33,572 nt of DNA from SURF-58 sp041305085 (GCA_041305085.1 JBFYMA010000027.1:1-33572); one strand, 5' to 3'. Positions 1 through 7,879 are shown, counted from the first letter of the stretch. Program-made: numbers and translations. Notes: generated by a model not told the origin, from the sequence alone.

Positions 1-1
1 A

Positions 2-799
2 ATAGAAAAGCCAAAAGAGTCATGGACAGAAATTGGAGGTCTTGAAGAGCAGGTTGCAAGAGTAAGGGAAATAATTGAGCTGCCTCTCTTAAAGCCACAT
101 ATTTTCAAAAAAATAGGAATAGAGCCTCCTAAGGGGATACTTCTCCACGGCCCTCCTGGTACAGGAAAAACACTTGTTGCAAAGGCTGTTGCCAACTCTA
201 CAAACTCAACATTCATCCAGATTGTGGGTTCAGAGCTTGTCCAAAAATTTATTGGAGAGGGTGCAAAGCTTGTAAAAGAAATATTTGAGCTTGCAAGATC
301 ACGAAGCCCATCCGTTGTTTTTATTGATGAGTTGGATGCCCTGGCTGCAAAAAGGATTGATCTTGGAACGTCTGGAGAAAGAGAAGTACAGAGGACTTTT
401 ATGCAGCTCCTTTCAGAGATAGATGGATTCAAGCCATTGGACAATGTAAAGATTATAGGATGCACCAACAGGCTTGACATAATGGACCCTGCTATTTTGA
501 GGCCTGGAAGGCTTGACAGACTAATAGAGATCCCTGTCCCGAAAGAAGAAGGAGTTATGCAGATATTCAATATTCACACCAAAAAAATGAACCTTGGGAA
601 GATGAACTTTGAAGCTTTGTGCAAAAAGCTCAAAGGAATGACTGGTGCAGAGATAAAAGCAGTGATAACAGAGGCAGGATACTGCGCCATAAGAAAGAAC
701 AAGATAGTTGTAAGCCAGGAAGACTTCCTGGAAGCCTACACCAAGGCAGGATTCAGGGCAGGAAGGGAAAAGCAGGAATACCTGACAATGTTTGGCTGA
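2..799 (+). CDS. pan: Proteasome-activating nucleotidase (PAN), 3' part
   Basis: This is an AAA+ ATPase that unfolds substrates for the archaeal 20S proteasome; the 5' end lies outside the window. The open frame runs from base 2. The visible part starts in the conserved IGGLEEQV segment and continues through Walker A (GPPGTGKT, bases 149-172), the pore-loop region (VQKFIGEG), Walker B (VVFIDELDA), the TSGEREVQRT stretch and the RPGRLDR arginine-finger region, then the C-terminal helical lid. These are typical of PAN and proteasomal Rpt subunits rather than of Cdc48. The protein ends in Met-Phe-Gly, which resembles the hydrophobic-Tyr-X docking tail with Phe in place of Tyr. The N-terminal coiled coil and OB domain are not visible. 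No proteasome subunit gene is in the window. Confidence 0.95.
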   Translation: MEKPKESWTEIGGLEEQVARVREIIELPLLKPHIFKKIGIEPPKGILLHGPPGTGKTLVAKAVANSTNSTFIQIVGSELVQKFIGEGAKLVKEIFELARSRSPSVVFIDELDALAAKRIDLGTSGEREVQRTFMQLLSEIDGFKPLDNVKIIGCTNRLDIMDPAILRPGRLDRLIEIPVPKEEGVMQIFNIHTKKMNLGKMNFEALCKKLKGMTGAEIKAVITEAGYCAIRKNKIVVSQEDFLEAYTKAGFRAGREKQEYLTMFG

Positions 800-830
800 A
801 TTTTGGAAAACTTTTTATTGAATTTTTATT

Positions 831-970
831 GAAAATTTCGACTAAAAGGAGAAATTTCTATGGGTTGAATATCACAGAGTGATGCCAGCAATTTTTGATT
901 TCTCTGCACCTCAACATTTAGGTTGAGGATAGGGTGAACCTATCAGTAATCAGGTGCATTTTTGTTATTT
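831..970 (+). ncRNA. Candidate structured RNA, copy 1 of 2 (short form)
   Basis: This block is nearly identical to 15942-16148. Bases 831-870 match the other copy with one difference in 40, and 871-971 match with eight in 101. It lacks a 66-nt internal segment present in copy 2. Predicted elements: a 7-bp AAATTTC/GAAATTT stem (834-840/851-857), an ATCAC-AGA-GTGAT hairpin (871-883), a hairpin at 887-903, CTCAAC/GTTGAG (910-927), GATAGG/CCTATC (928-944) and a closing GCAC/GTGC pair (906-909/954-957). A T-rich tail (ATTTTTGTTATTTT) follows, consistent with an archaeal terminator. The strand is inferred from that tail. No known RNA family was recognised. The repeat runs into the stop codon of the convergent Trm5-like gene, so a shared 3'-end or terminator role on the other strand is an alternative. 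Confidence 0.6.
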
Positions 971-1966
971 TACCTGAAAATCAACGCATATCCTGAATGT
1001 TCTTGGGCTTTGCTGGCCGACTTTTCTGATTGCCAGGACTTTCGGGGTTTTCCTGAGTTTTTTGCACTCGTTTTCTATAAGGAGAACTGCTTTGTTGAAT
1101 TCTCCTGCCTGCTGGAAATTGTAAAAATGTATGGTTGCGTTTTTCTTTGCGCTTTTAAGTGCTATGTCGAGATACTCTCCAGCTGTTTTTGGCAGAGGCA
1201 TCACTATCCTGTCAAACTTTTCTCCAAGATTTGGCAGAACTTTTTTTACATCACCGCAAAAAAGCTCTGTGTTTTTTATCTTGTTGAGCTTTAGGTTTTG
1301 CAGGCCAAGCCTGTGCCCTTCAGGGTTTATCTCTATACCAACTATTCTTTTTGCATGGCTGTTTTTTGCAAACACCACCGGATAGGGCGCAAGGCCTGAA
1401 AACATCACCAGAACGCTTTCATTCTTTTTTATCTGCCTGCAAACCCTTTTTCTTTCCTCTCCAAGTCTTACAGAAAAATAAACCTTTTCCACATCAACAA
1501 AAAGCCTGACATTGTTTTCCCTGTAGAATGTCTTGGTTGTTCTTTCTCCTGCAAGAAATTTCATCTTTTGGGTTCTGTAATCTCCTGAATGGGAGTCTGC
1601 CTTTTTCAGCACAGTTTTTATGTTGGGCCTTTTCAGAAAGCTCTGCGCAATTATTTTTTCCTTTTTTTCGAGCTCTTTCGGCATCTCAAGGATTACTATG
1701 CTTCCGACAATGTCAAAGGACCTTTTCATTTTTTCTAGCTCTTTTTTTGTAAGGCTTTTTTCAAGAACTTTTTTTGGATCCTGGATTTTTCTTTTTTTTC
1801 CCTGAATTTTTACAATCTCAAATCTTGTTTTGGTTTTTTTTGTTATCGGAAAGAAAATAAACTCCTGGTTTTTCTCTATTTTATAGTTTTTGTCAGCCAT
1901 GCCTTTCCTTTTTATGAACTGCTGCGCTTTTTCTGCATTTTTTGGGGTTGTTTTTATTGCGAGCAT
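965..1966 (-). CDS. trm5: Trm5-family tRNA (guanine37) methyltransferase
   Basis: This is probably an S-adenosylmethionine-dependent enzyme that methylates N1 of G37 next to the anticodon. The N-terminus (MLAIKTTPKNAEKAQQFI) matches the archaeal Trm5 D1 domain. A middle segment YFSVRLGEERKRV is the typical lead-in to the class I methyltransferase fold, followed by a SAM-site-like segment (VLVMFSGLAPYPVVFAK), VGIEINPEG, and FDRIVMPLPKTAGEYLDIAL in place of the usual NLP-type catalytic loop. The frame is open for six more codons upstream, but the ATG at 1966 lies one base after the stop of the DMT transporter gene and fits the family start. It is last in a FEN1-transporter-trm5 run. The wyosine enzyme Taw2 is a related alternative. 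Both tRNA-Leu genes in the window have G37, a possible substrate. Confidence 0.85.
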   Translation of the reverse strand: MLAIKTTPKNAEKAQQFIKRKGMADKNYKIEKNQEFIFFPITKKTKTRFEIVKIQGKKRKIQDPKKVLEKSLTKKELEKMKRSFDIVGSIVILEMPKELEKKEKIIAQSFLKRPNIKTVLKKADSHSGDYRTQKMKFLAGERTTKTFYRENNVRLFVDVEKVYFSVRLGEERKRVCRQIKKNESVLVMFSGLAPYPVVFAKNSHAKRIVGIEINPEGHRLGLQNLKLNKIKNTELFCGDVKKVLPNLGEKFDRIVMPLPKTAGEYLDIALKSAKKNATIHFYNFQQAGEFNKAVLLIENECKKLRKTPKVLAIRKVGQQSPRTFRICVDFQVK

Positions 1967-1967
1967 T

Positions 1968-2846
1968 TTAAATTTGCAAAACAATCAGGAATACTCCTCC
2001 AAGCATTATTATACAGCCAACTATTTTTAGTGGAAGGCCTTTTTCGTGGAAAAATGTTCCCCCTATTATTGTTACAAAAAGTGTTGAAAGCCGTTTTATA
2101 GGGATCACTAGGGAGACAAGTGCCAGGGAGATGGCTTCCAGCAGTGCAAGCCTGGAAGCGGTTATGAGAACAGCAACAATTGCAATATACTTCCATGATA
2201 AGGAAATGCTTTTTTTTATGTCTTCTATTCCTTTATAATAGATGCTTATAAAAATAAGGAAGATTATTGCTGTGAAAATGTTAGTAAAGAAAAGCACTGT
2301 GAATGCATCTGTGCTGAACCCTGACAGCACTATTTTGCTCATGATTGATGATAATCCATACATCACTACTGCAAAAAATATGAACAGTATGTATTTTGAC
2401 CTGATCATTTTCTGAAAAGGCGCCAGCAGGTATTTTGGGCTGTGGTCAACCTCCAGTACGTAGGTCCCTATTATCAGTACAGCTATTCCAAGAACCTGCC
2501 ACAGTGTCAGGCTCTCCCCTAAAAGTGCGAACGCCAGTAGTGCAGTTACTGCAGGCCCGAAATTAAGAAAAGGGGATGAAAGAGATATTTCTGTATGTCT
2601 TATTCCTTTGGCCAGAAAAAGGAATCCTATGCTGGAAGCTATTGAGCAGAGAAAAATCCAAAATACTGCAGTCCATCCTGGCTTGAAATTGACAAATGGA
2701 AGATAAACTATGGAGATTGCCAGGTTAAACAAAGCAAGAGTTGCAGAAAAATTCATTGCGTGCTGCTTTATGAGTGCCTTTTTCTCCACAACAGTTGATA
2801 ATGCAATAAAGACTGCTGATGCCACTGCAAAAATTATCCAGCTCAC
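1968..2846 (-). CDS. EamA/DMT-family membrane transporter
   Basis: The 292-residue protein is built from about ten hydrophobic segments, the usual size and layout of the drug/metabolite transporter superfamily (two EamA repeats of five helices). A substrate cannot be read from the sequence. The first helix (WIIFAVASAVFIALSTVVEKKAL) and the conserved end of the repeat (LLGESLTLWQVLGIAVLIIGTYVLE) are characteristic; the second repeat ends FFHEKGLPLKIVGCIIMLGGVFLI. It starts 25 bases after the FEN1 stop and ends one base before the Trm5-like start, so it probably shares their transcript without an obvious functional link. Confidence 0.85.
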   Translation of the reverse strand: MSWIIFAVASAVFIALSTVVEKKALIKQHAMNFSATLALFNLAISIVYLPFVNFKPGWTAVFWIFLCSIASSIGFLFLAKGIRHTEISLSSPFLNFGPAVTALLAFALLGESLTLWQVLGIAVLIIGTYVLEVDHSPKYLLAPFQKMIRSKYILFIFFAVVMYGLSSIMSKIVLSGFSTDAFTVLFFTNIFTAIIFLIFISIYYKGIEDIKKSISLSWKYIAIVAVLITASRLALLEAISLALVSLVIPIKRLSTLFVTIIGGTFFHEKGLPLKIVGCIIMLGGVFLIVLQI

Positions 2847-2871
2847 TTCTTAACCCCTTTTCTATTTTTTT

Positions 2872-3894
2872 CTAAAACCATTTTGTCAGGTCTTCTGAAG
2901 ACTTTTTTGAAAGCTCATCCAGCATTTTGTCAATCCTTTCCCTGCTGAATTCATGCTTTTCCACAAGTATCTCCCTGATTTTTTCCTTATTAACACTTTC
3001 GAATTTAAGCTCGTAGTCATTGTTTACAGGGCACTTGCTGAAAAGCTCAAAGACTTCTTCCCATCTATAATCAAAATAATCTTTCCATTTGGTTTCCTTG
3101 AATAGCCCATCAAAGTCATTCCTGTATTTTTTTACAAGCTTCAGTGCATTTTTTGGACCAATGCCTTTTATTCCCCCAATGTTGTAGTCAGTGCCTGTGA
3201 GCATTGCAGTTACTATTAGCTGTTCTCTGCTTATTCCCAGCTCATCAAGGTTTTCCTTCAATGATATTAGTTCTGGAAGAACTTCGCTGTAGGAATAGCT
3301 TCCTGCCTTTTTTCTTTTTCCTGTAATTGTGAGGTTTTTGACAACTTTTGGAGCTCCGAAAAGAAAAGAGTCTGCATCCTGGCTCATTATTGCAAAGCCT
3401 TCTCCTTTGTGAGCCATGTATGATGCCTGGGCCTCTCCTTCGCTTGCTGCCTGGACTATTGGCATGCCAAGCGCTTTTATAAGTTCTTTGGATTCTTCAA
3501 CCATTTGCTTTGAAAGCCTGGCAGTCATGGATGCATATTTTTTCATTGCCTCGAAATCCTCTTTTTCCTTTGCCTCGACATATTTTGCTTCAGCAGCTTT
3601 TTTTATGTCTGCTCTCCTTTCTCTTTCTTTCTGCTTGAGCTCAGGGGGCTTGCCGTCAAAAACAAAAACAAATCTTATTCCTTTGTTCATAAGCCTTGAA
3701 AACCTGTTGAAAAGCCCTGCAAGGTGGCTTGTGGCGTTTCCCTGAGAATCCTTCAACAGTCCTCCGTCTGACTGTCTTATGGAGCTTAAAAACATGTAGA
3801 GCTGGTTGTAGGAGTCCACAATAAGTGTTTTGTTTTTCAGGTCATCAAATGTTATTGTGCTGGTTTTGAACAATGAATTTATTTTTGTGCCCAT
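2872..3894 (-). CDS. fen: Flap endonuclease 1 (FEN1)
   Basis: This structure-specific nuclease removes 5' flaps during Okazaki fragment maturation and repair. At 340 residues it has the full archaeal FEN1 layout: N-terminal nuclease region with IVDSYN (D27), FVFDGKPPE (D80), EGEAQASYM (E152, E154), SQDADSFLFG (D173, D175), LTGTDYN, and the helix-hairpin-helix GGIKGIGPKNALKLV. The C-terminus SEDLTKWF resembles a PCNA-interacting (PIP) box with Ser where Gln is usual. Its probable partner PCNA is at 31319-32056. A TATA-like element about 22-29 bases before the ATG suggests a leaderless transcript. It is first in a three-gene run. Confidence 0.96.
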   Translation of the reverse strand: MGTKINSLFKTSTITFDDLKNKTLIVDSYNQLYMFLSSIRQSDGGLLKDSQGNATSHLAGLFNRFSRLMNKGIRFVFVFDGKPPELKQKERERRADIKKAAEAKYVEAKEKEDFEAMKKYASMTARLSKQMVEESKELIKALGMPIVQAASEGEAQASYMAHKGEGFAIMSQDADSFLFGAPKVVKNLTITGKRKKAGSYSYSEVLPELISLKENLDELGISREQLIVTAMLTGTDYNIGGIKGIGPKNALKLVKKYRNDFDGLFKETKWKDYFDYRWEEVFELFSKCPVNNDYELKFESVNKEKIREILVEKHEFSRERIDKMLDELSKKSSEDLTKWF

Positions 3895-3910
3895 AAATTA
3901 CAATAAAATA

Positions 3911-3949
3911 CATTTATTTATAATATTTTTGGGGAAAACTTTATATATG
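3911..3949. promoter_or_regulatory. Divergent leaderless promoters of FEN1 and the 3969 gene
   Basis: Between the two start codons are two TATA-like elements. On the minus strand, TTATAAAT (plus positions 3916-3923) is 22-29 bases from the FEN1 ATG. On the plus strand, TTTATATAT (3940-3948) is about 21-29 bases from the ATG at 3969. Archaeal transcription starts about 25 bases after the TATA box, so both messages would begin at or next to their start codons. Confidence 0.6.
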
Positions 3950-3968
3950 TTTTATTTTTTTAGAAGAT

Positions 3969-4340
3969 ATGGCTTATCGAATGAATATTCCTGGGGAAGC
4001 AAGGGCCGCAATAAACAATGAGTTCTTGGTTAAACTATATCTTGCTTACTGCAAAGCTGCAGAAATTGAGCCCGAAAGCACTCATAAAGATATCCTGGAG
4101 ACAAAAGGGATAAGCCAGCTTGCGAATGGGGGAATACATATCCATTTTGGGAGCAAAGGAGATCTTTCGCTTTCTCTTTATGAAAACCTTGCAGATTTGC
4201 TTTTTGTTGTAGAGCCTACTTTTAGAAATGATACGCCTTATCAAAGGGAGAATGAATTAAAACACGAAACAGTGGAAATTCTAAAGTCGAGGCTGCCAGA
4301 GACATATCCTATTAACCAAAATATTTATAATATATCATGA
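3969..4340 (+). CDS. Hypothetical protein, 123 aa
   Basis: I do not recognise a family. It is soluble, with no signal peptide or membrane segment. The first half is helical (EARAAINNEFLVKLYLAYCKAAEIEP), and the middle has a glycine/histidine patch (NGGIHIHFGSKGDLSLSLYENLADLLFVVEPTF). The ATG at 3969 is chosen because a TATA box sits about 25 bases upstream, giving a leaderless message. The HAD hydrolase gene follows after 16 bases and may be co-transcribed. Confidence 0.65.
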   Translation: MAYRMNIPGEARAAINNEFLVKLYLAYCKAAEIEPESTHKDILETKGISQLANGGIHIHFGSKGDLSLSLYENLADLLFVVEPTFRNDTPYQRENELKHETVEILKSRLPETYPINQNIYNIS

Positions 4341-4356
4341 TTTGAACACTTTTTTC

Positions 4357-4935
4357 ATGATAACAACAATAATCTTTGATTTTGGAGGGGTGTTGGCTTT
4401 TTCTGATGTTGATTCTGCTTCCAAAAAATTTGCAAAAAAATACGGGATTAACCAGAAATTTCTTGCAAAGAATCTTCTTTTTTGGGCTGATAAGAATGCT
4501 GGGAAAAAATTGGATTCCAGATTTTTTAAAAAAATGGATGAAATGTTTGGTTTAAAAAAGGCAGAGCTGAAAAAAGCTTTTATGGTTGTTCAGCAGACAG
4601 GAGCGTTGAAAACAGCAAAGGCTTTGCAAAAAAATTTTCATATATTTCTGCTCTCGAACCAGTTGGATTTTAAGGCAAATTTTTTGAAAAAAAATTTTGA
4701 CTTCTCTTCTTTTGAGGACTTATTTTTTTCAAGCGAAATGGGAATGAGAAAGCCTTTCAAAAAGATTTTTGTTTTTGTCCTCAAAAAAATAAGAAAAAAG
4801 CCCAAAGAGTGTGTTTTTATTGATGACACTCCTGCAAACATAAAAACTGCAAAAAGCATTGGAATGAGAACAATACTGTTCAAAAACACTGCCCAGATGA
4901 ACAAGAAGCTTATGAAAATGGGGGTAAAATTCTGA
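4357..4935 (+). CDS. HAD-superfamily hydrolase
   Basis: This is a haloacid dehalogenase-fold phosphatase-like protein of 192 residues. Motif I is IIFDFGGVL (nucleophile Asp, with Gly where most phosphatases have the second Asp, as in the DxG subgroup related to YihX). Motif II is LLSNQ, motif III the Lys of GMRKPFKKIF, and motif IV FIDDTPANI. A helical cap lies between motifs I and II. The frame extends to a TTG at 4342, but the ATG at 4357 puts motif I at the usual distance from the N-terminus. Substrate is unknown; a sugar or nucleoside monophosphate is typical for this subgroup. Confidence 0.85.
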   Translation: MITTIIFDFGGVLAFSDVDSASKKFAKKYGINQKFLAKNLLFWADKNAGKKLDSRFFKKMDEMFGLKKAELKKAFMVVQQTGALKTAKALQKNFHIFLLSNQLDFKANFLKKNFDFSSFEDLFFSSEMGMRKPFKKIFVFVLKKIRKKPKECVFIDDTPANIKTAKSIGMRTILFKNTAQMNKKLMKMGVKF

Positions 4936-4943
4936 CCATTATT

Positions 4944-5876
4944 TCAGATTTTGTTTGCAGTAAGGCCTTTGAACTCCTTATGGAGCATGTCTTTGGCTTT
5001 TTTTGTGAGCTCTCCTGTTGTGAGAAAAAGAACAGGCAGCTTTTTGCTCTGGCCCTGGATGTATGCGCTTGCAAGGTCACCGTCATTACACCTCTTCTTG
5101 TCCTTTGCCTTGCAGTAGTACTCCATTGTTCCTATGCTGCTCGGAACCCTTATTATGTATTCTATCTCTGTTTTTCTTGCAGCAGTTTTTTCAAGTACTT
5201 CAATATTTTTTTTGGCAAAATACTTTTGGATTTTTTCAGCAAAGCCTCCTCCAGCATCCTGTTTCTTCATCTCTCTTGGCAGAGTTGAAACTGATTTTTT
5301 TAGTTCAGGATCCTCTTGCTTTTTTGGCTTTGGCTCTTCGTGTGGTTTTGTTTCTTCCACTGGCTTGATTTCTTCTGGCTGGAGTGCTTTTTCTATTTTT
5401 AGCTCTTGTTTTACAGCCTCTGGCTTTTTCATAAACTTGTCTTTTATTATGCTCTTGACTTCTTCGTTATCAACAAGAAAATATTTCCAGAACAATTCCT
5501 GGCTCTGGCCTGTCTTTACCTCTACAGGCTTTGCAAAGTCTTTAATCATTCTAAGGGCAACGCGTATAGAGGGCTCCTGCTCGTTGTCTTTCAGCACTTT
5601 GGCTGATTTTATTTTTTCAAATGCTTCTCTTTCTTTTCCTTTTAAGTGCTGACTCAGCTCTTGGAGCCTGCTCTTTTGTTCAGGAGCGTAATAAAAAGGG
5701 CTGCCTCCAAGCTTAAGAAAAGTGCATTTCAGGAATTTGTTGTTCAAAAGGTCTGAAAGTATTGCCCCAATAAGAAAAGTATCTCCTCCAAGCTCTTTAA
5801 CTATTCTTGCAGGAATTGTCGGGCCCCTCTGCCTCACAACCCTTAGCACATCATCCCTTGGAATGTTTTTAAGCAT
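4944..5876 (-). CDS. Winged-helix protein with possible nuclease-like C-terminal domain
   Basis: The 310-residue protein has three parts. Residues 1-70 look like a winged helix-turn-helix (VLRVVRQRGPTIPARIVKELGGDTFLIGAILSDLL). Residues about 150-205 are a Lys/Glu/Pro linker. The C-terminal ~110 residues contain TEIEYIIRVPSSIGTMEYYCKAK, then LASAYIQGQSKKLPVLFLTTGELTKKAKDML, a beta-strand and helix order like restriction-endonuclease-fold proteins of the Mrr/RecB type, with a weak acidic/CKAK signature. The nuclease reading is inference. It lies downstream of endA on the same strand, 41 bases away. Confidence 0.6.
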   Translation of the reverse strand: MLKNIPRDDVLRVVRQRGPTIPARIVKELGGDTFLIGAILSDLLNNKFLKCTFLKLGGSPFYYAPEQKSRLQELSQHLKGKEREAFEKIKSAKVLKDNEQEPSIRVALRMIKDFAKPVEVKTGQSQELFWKYFLVDNEEVKSIIKDKFMKKPEAVKQELKIEKALQPEEIKPVEETKPHEEPKPKKQEDPELKKSVSTLPREMKKQDAGGGFAEKIQKYFAKKNIEVLEKTAARKTEIEYIIRVPSSIGTMEYYCKAKDKKRCNDGDLASAYIQGQSKKLPVLFLTTGELTKKAKDMLHKEFKGLTANKI

Positions 5877-5917
5877 GAATTGCAGAAAGAAAAAGGCTTA
5901 TTTAAAGGTTGGGGTGA

Positions 5918-6592
5918 CTAAGGCCTCATCCACCTTATCTCCCAATATGTAACATCCCCTTCGTCATCAACTACTCCAATCATGAGCCTTTTCTTGGTTG
6001 AATGTGCAACCCTGTTTTTGGCGCTGAACTCATACCATGTGATTGTGGTTGCCTCGTGTACTGGATAGATAATCCACCTTGCGTGGTCCTCTCCGGGCTT
6101 TACTCCCCTATCGTATACTCGAAAATCTGCTCCGAATTTGAGTGCAGTCTTTATGATGTATCCCCTGTTTCTCATATCCTTGAAAACGCAATACCTTATC
6201 CAGAAGTTGGGCTCTGCTTTTTTTGCCTTTTTTACAAAAGTTGAGAAATCTATTTTTTTGTTTTTTTCAAAAACATCTATTTTGCCTTTTTCCATGAGGT
6301 AAAGTGCTTCCAGCAGGGACATCTGGAGCCTGCCTGCCTCATCAATATGGCCGTATCTTGACTGGTTGTAGAGCTCTCTGGACTCGTCAGAGCCGTCAGC
6401 AATCACTGTCTGCTCTGTTATCATGCACTTTATCCTGGTTTTTGGCTTTGAGTCCTTTTTTTCCTCTTCCAATGGCTTGATGTCTGCTTCAACAATTGCA
6501 GGAGCTTCTTGTTTTTTGCTTTTTTTGGATTCTTCTGCTTTTTCCTGCTTTTTCAGAGCATTTTTGGATTTTTTTGCTTTTTTCTTTGGCAT
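5918..6592 (-). CDS. endA: tRNA-splicing endonuclease (EndA), with Lys-rich N-terminal tail
   Basis: This enzyme cuts bulge-helix-bulge motifs to excise tRNA introns. Starting at the ATG at 6592 it is 224 residues: a Lys/Glu-rich tail (about 1-55), the N-terminal domain (LYNQSRYGHIDEAGRLQMSLLEALYLMEKGK) and the catalytic domain with FRVYDRG (Y160), EDHARWIIYPVHE (H170) and HSTKKRLMIG (K200/K201). The Tyr-His-Lys triad is intact. The open frame starts 18 codons earlier with a hydrophobic stretch unlike the family, so the MPKKKAKK start is preferred. One catalytic domain of this size fits a homotetramer or a heteromer with a second subunit. Its substrates, intron-containing tRNA-Leu genes, are in this window. 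Confidence 0.92.
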   Translation of the reverse strand: MPKKKAKKSKNALKKQEKAEESKKSKKQEAPAIVEADIKPLEEEKKDSKPKTRIKCMITEQTVIADGSDESRELYNQSRYGHIDEAGRLQMSLLEALYLMEKGKIDVFEKNKKIDFSTFVKKAKKAEPNFWIRYCVFKDMRNRGYIIKTALKFGADFRVYDRGVKPGEDHARWIIYPVHEATTITWYEFSAKNRVAHSTKKRLMIGVVDDEGDVTYWEIRWMRP

Positions 6593-6674
6593 CAACCCTA
6601 GGAGAAGCAGGCTTTTTAAAAAATTACCGCTTTTTAAATAAAACATTTAAAGAATGGTTTTCTCCTTTAGGGAT

Positions 6675-7580
6675 ATGATAGAGCTAACATTTTTAGGAAC
6701 ATCCAGCATGGTTCCCACGAAGGAGAGAAATGTCCAAGGGATTTTTGTTAATTGTATGAATGAAGGGATGCTTATAGACTGCGGAGAAGGAACCCAGAGG
6801 CAGATGAACATTGCAGGCATAAACAGGAATCGGGTTAAGAGGGTTCTTATCAGCCACTGGCACGGAGACCATGTTTCAGGGCTCATAGGATTGATACAAA
6901 CGATTGGAAACTGCAATCCTGACAATGAAAAAACGTTTTATGTGTACGGGCCAAGGGGCTCAAAAAAGCATTTTAGCTATCTGGTCAAAAGCGTTGTTTT
7001 TGAGAACAAAGTAAATATTATTGTAAAAGAGGTTGATGCCAAAAGCCCGAAAAAGATTTTTGAAGCAGAGGATTTTTTTGTAGAGGCTGCCAATTTAAGG
7101 CATGGTACTCCCTGTATAGGCTTCAGGATTGCAGAAAAGGATTCAAGGAAAATGAACCCTTCAAAGCTGGAAAAGCTTGGAGTAAAAGGGCCTGATGCAG
7201 GAAAGCTTCAGAGCGGAAAAACAGTAAATGTAAACGGAAAAACCATCACTCCGGATGAGGTCAGCACTGAAAAAAAAGGAAAAATAGTATCATTTATACT
7301 TGACACTGGCGTCTGCACAAATGCATATAGGCTTGCTGAAGGTGCAGACCTTGTTGTGTGCGAAGCAACTTTCAGCTCCCAGATAAAGGAAAAGGCAGAG
7401 GTCTTCAGGCATATGACTGCAAGAGATGCAGGGTTGATTGCAAGCAAAGGAAAAGCCCAAAAGCTTATATTGACCCATTTTTCCCAGAGGTACAAAACAG
7501 TTGAAGAAGTGCTGGAGGATGCAAAGACTGTTTTCCCAGATACTGTGGCTGCCTTTGATTTCATGAAGGAGAAGGTTTAA
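6675..7580 (+). CDS. rnz: Ribonuclease Z (tRNA 3' endonuclease)
   Basis: This metallo-beta-lactamase enzyme removes the 3' trailer from tRNA precursors. The protein begins MIELTFLGTSSMVPTKERN, has the metal motif SHWHGDH (H61, H63, D65, H66, with Trp at the usually small position), a LRHGTPCIGFRI segment, FILDTGVCTNA (metal-bridging Asp) and LILTHFSQRY near the end. The frame opens at 6654, but the ATG at 6675 matches the usual RNase Z N-terminus. It is divergent from endA. The tRNA genes seen here do not encode CCA, so trailer removal followed by CCA addition is required. Confidence 0.93.
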   Translation: MIELTFLGTSSMVPTKERNVQGIFVNCMNEGMLIDCGEGTQRQMNIAGINRNRVKRVLISHWHGDHVSGLIGLIQTIGNCNPDNEKTFYVYGPRGSKKHFSYLVKSVVFENKVNIIVKEVDAKSPKKIFEAEDFFVEAANLRHGTPCIGFRIAEKDSRKMNPSKLEKLGVKGPDAGKLQSGKTVNVNGKTITPDEVSTEKKGKIVSFILDTGVCTNAYRLAEGADLVVCEATFSSQIKEKAEVFRHMTARDAGLIASKGKAQKLILTHFSQRYKTVEEVLEDAKTVFPDTVAAFDFMKEKV

Positions 7581-7611
7581 TGCAATTTTTGGCTTCTTTT
7601 TTCGCAAAATA

Positions 7612-7656
7612 TTTATAAACAAGCCTCTTTTTGGTTTAAAACTAAAAATAAGGTGA
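7612..7656 (+). promoter_or_regulatory. Histone gene promoter and ribosome site
   Basis: A TATA-like TTTATAAA at 7612-7619 lies about 42 bases before the histone ATG, and GGTGAT sits just before it (aaggtgataaaATG). Together they predict a short leader with a Shine-Dalgarno site, in contrast to leaderless genes such as FEN1. Confidence 0.6.
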
Positions 7657-7660
7657 TAAA

Positions 7661-7870
7661 ATGAAAAAAGTTCTTCCTTTGGCTGCTATTGAGCGTTTAA
7701 TAAAGAATTCTGGTGCAAAAAGGGTTTCTGAAAGCGCAAAAAGGCAGATGCGCGAAGTTCTTGAAGAGATTGGTGCAGAGATCTCTAAACAAGCCATAAG
7801 CTTTGCAAAGCATGCAGGCAGGACAACTGTCAAGGCAGAAGATATAAAGCTGGCATCAAAGCAACTGTGA
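7661..7870 (+). CDS. Archaeal histone
   Basis: The 69-residue protein is a single histone fold without tails: helix 1 (LPLAAIERLIKNSGAKRVS), the long helix 2 (SAKRQMREVLEEIGAEISKQAISFAKHAGRTTV) and helix 3 (KAEDIKLASKQL). It dimerises and wraps DNA like HMfB. The RLIKNSGA and AGRTTVKAEDI signatures are typical. It has its own TATA box and a GGTGAT ribosome site. The Hjc gene starts 9 bases downstream, so the two are probably co-transcribed. Confidence 0.96.
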   Translation: MKKVLPLAAIERLIKNSGAKRVSESAKRQMREVLEEIGAEISKQAISFAKHAGRTTVKAEDIKLASKQL

Positions 7871-7879
7871 TTCCAAAAC

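Noticed and set aside
619..882. 87-codon plus frame overlapping the end of pan
   Set aside because: It is in another frame of a conserved gene and runs into the structured repeat without a start signal.
831..970. Assigning the repeated element to H/ACA guide RNA, SRP RNA or RNase P RNA
   Set aside because: No ACA box at the 3' end and none of the universally conserved SRP or RNase P strings were found; sizes also do not fit.
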